DNA from: QYOJ01 sp964616825
GTDB taxonomy: Bacteria; Bacteroidota; Bacteroidia; Bacteroidales; FEN-979
Assembly (NCBI GenBank): GCA_964616825.1
Contig: CAZTSX010000015.1
Coordinates: forward strand, 5,319 to 69,318
Direction of reading: 5' to 3'
DNA: 64,000 bases
This document shows, piece after piece, positions 61,018-64,000 of this stretch. The stretch's first letter is position 1. Each line of letters opens with the position of its first letter. A program made the position numbers and the translations under genes. The notes below the pieces were generated by a model. The model made no database searches. It had not been told where the DNA came from and worked only from the letters and a program-made list of their open reading frames with translations.

Positions 61018-63114
61018 TTATTTCAAGCCTCGTTTGATTAAAAGTGGATCGGTTGTCGGTTCAGCCCCCCTGAAATCCACGTACATCTCCATTGCCTCTT
61101 TCGATCCTCCTCGTTCCAGTATTTTCTCCCTGAAACGGGTTGCAGTCTCTTTATCGAAGATGTCACCGGCTTCAATGAAGGCCTGATACGCATCACAATC
61201 AAGCACTTCGGCCCAGATATAGCTATAATACCCTGCTGTATACCCACCAGTCATAGTATGCTGAAAATAGGTTGAACGGTACCTTGGTGGAATTTGCGAA
61301 ATCAGACCAATCTTCTTCATGGATTGATCTTCAAAAGCAAGCACATCAAATGTATCGATCGCACTCAGAGTATGATAATCCATATCCAACAGCGATGCCG
61401 CCACATATTCCCCGGTTTTAAATCCTTGTCCGAATGTGCTGCTTTTCTCAATTTTTTCTACAAGATCTGCGGGGATCACTTCATTCGTTTGATAATGGCG
61501 GGCATATTCGTTAAGCAACTCGGGTTCAAAAACCCAATGTTCCATCAACTGCGATGGAAGTTCAACAAAATCACGTGGTACATGTGAGATGCCCCTGTAG
61601 TGAACATTTGTGAACATAACATGAAGTGCATGGCCAAATTCATGAAAGAAGGTCTCCACCTCATCTGATGTCAGCAAAGCCGGAGCATCTGCTGTCGGGC
61701 TGCTGAAGTTACAAACAATCGTCACAACCGGTGCGATGCGTTTTCCGTCTTGCCAGGATGGGGGCCGGTAACTGCCACACCAGGCGCCACCCCGTTTGCT
61801 TGCCCGGGGGTAAAAATCCATGTATAACACACCCAGGTGTGTCCCGTCCGCTTCTTTACACTCCCACAAAGATGCATCTTCATGAGGCTTCGGTGCACCT
61901 GTGACTTCTGTGAATGTGATCCCATATAGTTTATTGGACAAGTAGAAAATCCCATCGCGTACATTCTCCAATCTGAAATAGGGGCGTAACTCCTCTTCAT
62001 TCAGATCAAATTTTTGTTGCCTGATTTTCTCTGTATAATAGCTCCAGTCCCAGCCTTCCAGGAGAAATGGATTCTCTCCGTCATTGATCATCTCCTGCAT
62101 CTCCGAAGCCTCTTCTTTGGCTCTTACCAATGCAGGCGCCCAGATCTGATTCAATAAATTATATACATTCTCAGGAGATTTCGACATTCGTTCCTCCAAC
62201 ACAAATCCGGCAAATGTTTCATATCCTAAGAGCTTCGCTTTATCCAGCCTATAGCGGATCAGCTTATTGATAATCTCTTTGTTATCCTGATCGTTATCAT
62301 TGTTACACCGGTTGATGTAAGCCGTGAACATCTCTTCCCGGAGGATTCTGTTATCAGAAAACTGAAGGAAAGGAAGCAAGCTGGGTTTGTGGAGGGTAAA
62401 CACCCACTTGCCCTTTGTGGCTTCATCCTGGTCAGCCGTTTCACCTGCCGCATCAATAATGCCCTGTGGCAGTCCGGCGAGATCGGCCTCATTGGCAATA
62501 ACCAGTTTGTATGCGTTTGTCTCTGCGAGCAGGTTCTGCCCGAAGGTGAGTTGCAGGATCGATATCTCCTTGTTGAAGTGGCGTAATTTTTCCTGCTTTT
62601 CAGCAGAGAGATTCGCTCCTCCTCTGACAAATCCTTTGTAAGTCTCATCCAGCAATCTCTGCTGTTCATCGTCAAGGCCAAGATTATCTTTCTGAGAGTA
62701 GACCGCCTTCACACGTGTAAAAAGTTCAGGATTCAGGTTGATATCGTCTCTATGCTTTGTTAGTAACGGAGATACCTTTCTCGCAATCCCCTGCATCTCT
62801 TTGGATGTGTTAGCGCTATTCAAACTGTAAAAAACACGTAAGACATTTATCAGCAGCTTACCGCTTTCATCCAGAGCAAGAATAGTATTTTCAAAGGTGG
62901 ATTTGTCGGGATTTTGAATGATCGCCTCGATCTCTATGTTTTGTTGTTTCATCCCCTCCTTGAAAGCTGGAAGATAGTCGGCATTCTCGATCTGATCAAA
63001 ATCCGGAACCTGAAATGGCGTTTCCCATGAAGTAAAAAAAGGATTGGGATCCTGTGCCGAAAGTTGTCCGGCCGATAAGAGTAGACCTGTCATTAGAATA
63101 ATTAGATGTTTCAT
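61018..63114 (-). CDS. M3-family peptidyl-dipeptidase (Dcp-like)
   Basis: Zinc metallopeptidase, 698 aa. Signal peptide (LIILMTGLLLSAGQLSAQ), so periplasmic. Catalytic HEFGHALH motif (H-E-x2-H) with the downstream Glu region, preceded by GGAWCGSYR and followed by FVELPSQLMEHWVFEPELL; these fit Dcp/oligopeptidase A. Cleaves short peptides, likely for nutrition. Complete. Confidence 0.92.
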   Translation of the reverse strand: MKHLIILMTGLLLSAGQLSAQDPNPFFTSWETPFQVPDFDQIENADYLPAFKEGMKQQNIEIEAIIQNPDKSTFENTILALDESGKLLINVLRVFYSLNSANTSKEMQGIARKVSPLLTKHRDDINLNPELFTRVKAVYSQKDNLGLDDEQQRLLDETYKGFVRGGANLSAEKQEKLRHFNKEISILQLTFGQNLLAETNAYKLVIANEADLAGLPQGIIDAAGETADQDEATKGKWVFTLHKPSLLPFLQFSDNRILREEMFTAYINRCNNDNDQDNKEIINKLIRYRLDKAKLLGYETFAGFVLEERMSKSPENVYNLLNQIWAPALVRAKEEASEMQEMINDGENPFLLEGWDWSYYTEKIRQQKFDLNEEELRPYFRLENVRDGIFYLSNKLYGITFTEVTGAPKPHEDASLWECKEADGTHLGVLYMDFYPRASKRGGAWCGSYRPPSWQDGKRIAPVVTIVCNFSSPTADAPALLTSDEVETFFHEFGHALHVMFTNVHYRGISHVPRDFVELPSQLMEHWVFEPELLNEYARHYQTNEVIPADLVEKIEKSSTFGQGFKTGEYVAASLLDMDYHTLSAIDTFDVLAFEDQSMKKIGLISQIPPRYRSTYFQHTMTGGYTAGYYSYIWAEVLDCDAYQAFIEAGDIFDKETATRFREKILERGGSKEAMEMYVDFRGAEPTTDPLLIKRGLK

Positions 63115-63156
63115 TGCGTTCAGATTGTAAATAGTGTGTTTGCGTTTTCAGATACC

Positions 63157-63945
63157 TCACAGGTTGAATATCTCTCCATCCTCTGCCAGATATGTTTCCG
63201 GGAAGATCTCCCTGGCCTCATCCAACAATGGTTGAAGGTCTTCATAGCGAGCAGAAAAATGTCCAATGAGTAGTTTTTTTACTCGACTTTTCAGAGCACA
63301 TGTTGCAGCTTCCACTGTTGTCGAATGCAATTTTTTCGCAGCTACTTCAGCCATATCCTGCATAAACGTTGCTTCATGATAGAGTAGATCCACCTGCTGA
63401 ATATATGGGATGATCCCTTCTGTGTAAGCAGTATCTGAGCAGTAAGCATATGAACGTTTAGCTGGAATCTTTCGGATCTTGACCTTCTCCCTGAACACAA
63501 ACCCGAACGTGGGGATGCTATGCAGCAATGGAAAAGAGTGAACTGTAACTCGTTCATCTTCAAATATCGGTTGGAGACCATCCGCTACCAGGGGATGAAA
63601 AGTCACCGGATATATCAACCGGGTTAGTGAAGCCTCAAGTTGTATCCTGATGATCTCTTCCAGATCCGGTGGAGCATAGAGGTGGATCTCATCTTTCCGG
63701 CCCAGTAAATGAAAAGTCGTGAGTAATCCAAGCAATCCGAAGTAGTGGTCTCCGTGTAGATGGCTAATCATGATATGCCGGATCCTCTGAAAGTGGATCC
63801 GGTATTTGCGAAGCTGGAGTTGGGTTCCCTCGGCACAATCAACTAAGAAAACCCGCTCATTTACATTGAGTAATTGAGCGCTGGGATTTCTTTGAAGAGC
63901 AGGAATTGCAGAATTACTACCCAATATGGTAACCGAAAATATCAT
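63157..63945 (-). CDS. rnz: Ribonuclease Z with a large internal deletion
   Basis: tRNA 3'-processing endonuclease of the metallo-beta-lactamase fold. 262 aa versus about 300 in the family. Metal ligands are present: HLHGDH motif, His in LLHSIPTFGF, Asp in YCSDT and His in IGHFSARYED. The distance from the His of LLHS to the Asp of SDT is 29 residues; in E. coli RNase Z (His141 to Asp212) it is 71. About 42 residues are therefore missing in frame, between REKVKIRKI and PAKRSYAYC. Overlaps the upstream gene by one base (TGATG). Confidence 0.85.
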   Translation of the reverse strand: MIFSVTILGSNSAIPALQRNPSAQLLNVNERVFLVDCAEGTQLQLRKYRIHFQRIRHIMISHLHGDHYFGLLGLLTTFHLLGRKDEIHLYAPPDLEEIIRIQLEASLTRLIYPVTFHPLVADGLQPIFEDERVTVHSFPLLHSIPTFGFVFREKVKIRKIPAKRSYAYCSDTAYTEGIIPYIQQVDLLYHEATFMQDMAEVAAKKLHSTTVEAATCALKSRVKKLLIGHFSARYEDLQPLLDEAREIFPETYLAEDGEIFNL

Positions 63946-64000
63946 CAGTCAGCTGATTTCTCATCTTTGGGCTCTTCCCCTTCAGGCTTTTCAGTTTTTG
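63945..64000 (-). CDS. C-terminal end of an unidentified gene, cut by window edge
   Basis: Last 17 codons and stop of a gene on the minus strand, encoding KTEKPEGEEPKDEKSAD. The tail is acidic and low complexity, so the family cannot be named. Its stop shares one base with the rnz ATG, showing the two are co-translated. In related genomes an anti-sigma-factor antagonist (STAS) gene often sits here, but this is only expectation. Confidence 0.6.
   Translation of the reverse strand, partial: KTEKPEGEEPKDEKSAD

Overview
The window is chromosomal DNA of a member of the Bacteroidota (class Bacteroidia or close to it), most likely a draft or metagenome-derived scaffold. The evidence is: many starts preceded by the Bacteroidota promoter octamer TAnnTTTG; a short primary sigma factor without the long N-terminal regions of proteobacterial RpoD; a type-B type-IX-secretion C-terminal domain; families typical of the phylum (DUF5063, DUF5916, GIN/DUF2807, pRiA4b ORF-3-like); and two runs of exactly 100 N. 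No phage, insertion sequence, CRISPR array or rRNA was seen. One tRNA (Gly, anticodon CCC) is present. Almost everything is housekeeping or envelope-related.

Layout: 1-6810 is a nucleotide-sugar/surface-polysaccharide operon (ugd, UDP-xylose synthase, rfbD, a phosphohexomutase) ending in an outer-membrane barrel protein. 6841-13120 holds a DUF5063 protein, an HPt protein, a TPR lipoprotein, recA, nth, a geranylgeranyl-reductase-like flavoprotein and a T9SS-secreted PKD protein. 13257-23181 has clpB, a wrecked Gfo/Idh/MocA gene, a YwqK/MORN protein, recR, a small RHH-like protein with glmM, a TPR protein, aroE, DUF4342 and a broken aldehyde dehydrogenase. 23313-30501 is a core block: rpsO, pnp, rpoD, rpe, a UspA protein and ligA. 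30505-32647 is an ECF sigma/anti-sigma operon with two damaged DUF4097/GIN genes. 32734-39510 has two EamA transporters around arcC, then mtaB, lgt, an inositol-phosphatase and a macro-domain protein. 39756-47814 has a DUF5916 protein, an ABC-F ATPase, a small repeat-bearing secreted protein, copA, tRNA-Gly and a methyltransferase-like membrane protein. 48010-64000 has a hybrid histidine kinase, dgkA, a BadF-type kinase, miaA, a pRiA4b-like protein, a CCA-transferase, an LpxL-like acyltransferase, lplA, a large FAD/Fe-S oxidoreductase, a PAS protein, an M3 peptidase, rnz, and the tail of one more gene.

Three things stand out beyond ordinary annotation. (1) The region is studded with short degenerate tandem arrays of 7-bp or 8-bp units from a few recurring families (CGTGAAA, GTAGGAC, GGACGAA, AGCATCC, TGGTGAAC, AGTCATTA and relatives). 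Several begin exactly on, or supply, the stop codon of the upstream gene, in the same orientation relative to that gene. Two more sit in frame inside genes (mtaB and the FAD/Fe-S oxidoreductase) using stop-free units. (2) At least four loci look like precise internal deletions (Gfo/Idh/MocA, aldehyde dehydrogenase, DUF4097/GIN, RNase Z). (3) The first N gap is flanked by two identical 55-nt copies of one array, so it is probably an assembly artefact rather than missing sequence. The arrays are the best candidate here for an undescribed genome feature; their function is unknown and I infer only from position, orientation and frame.
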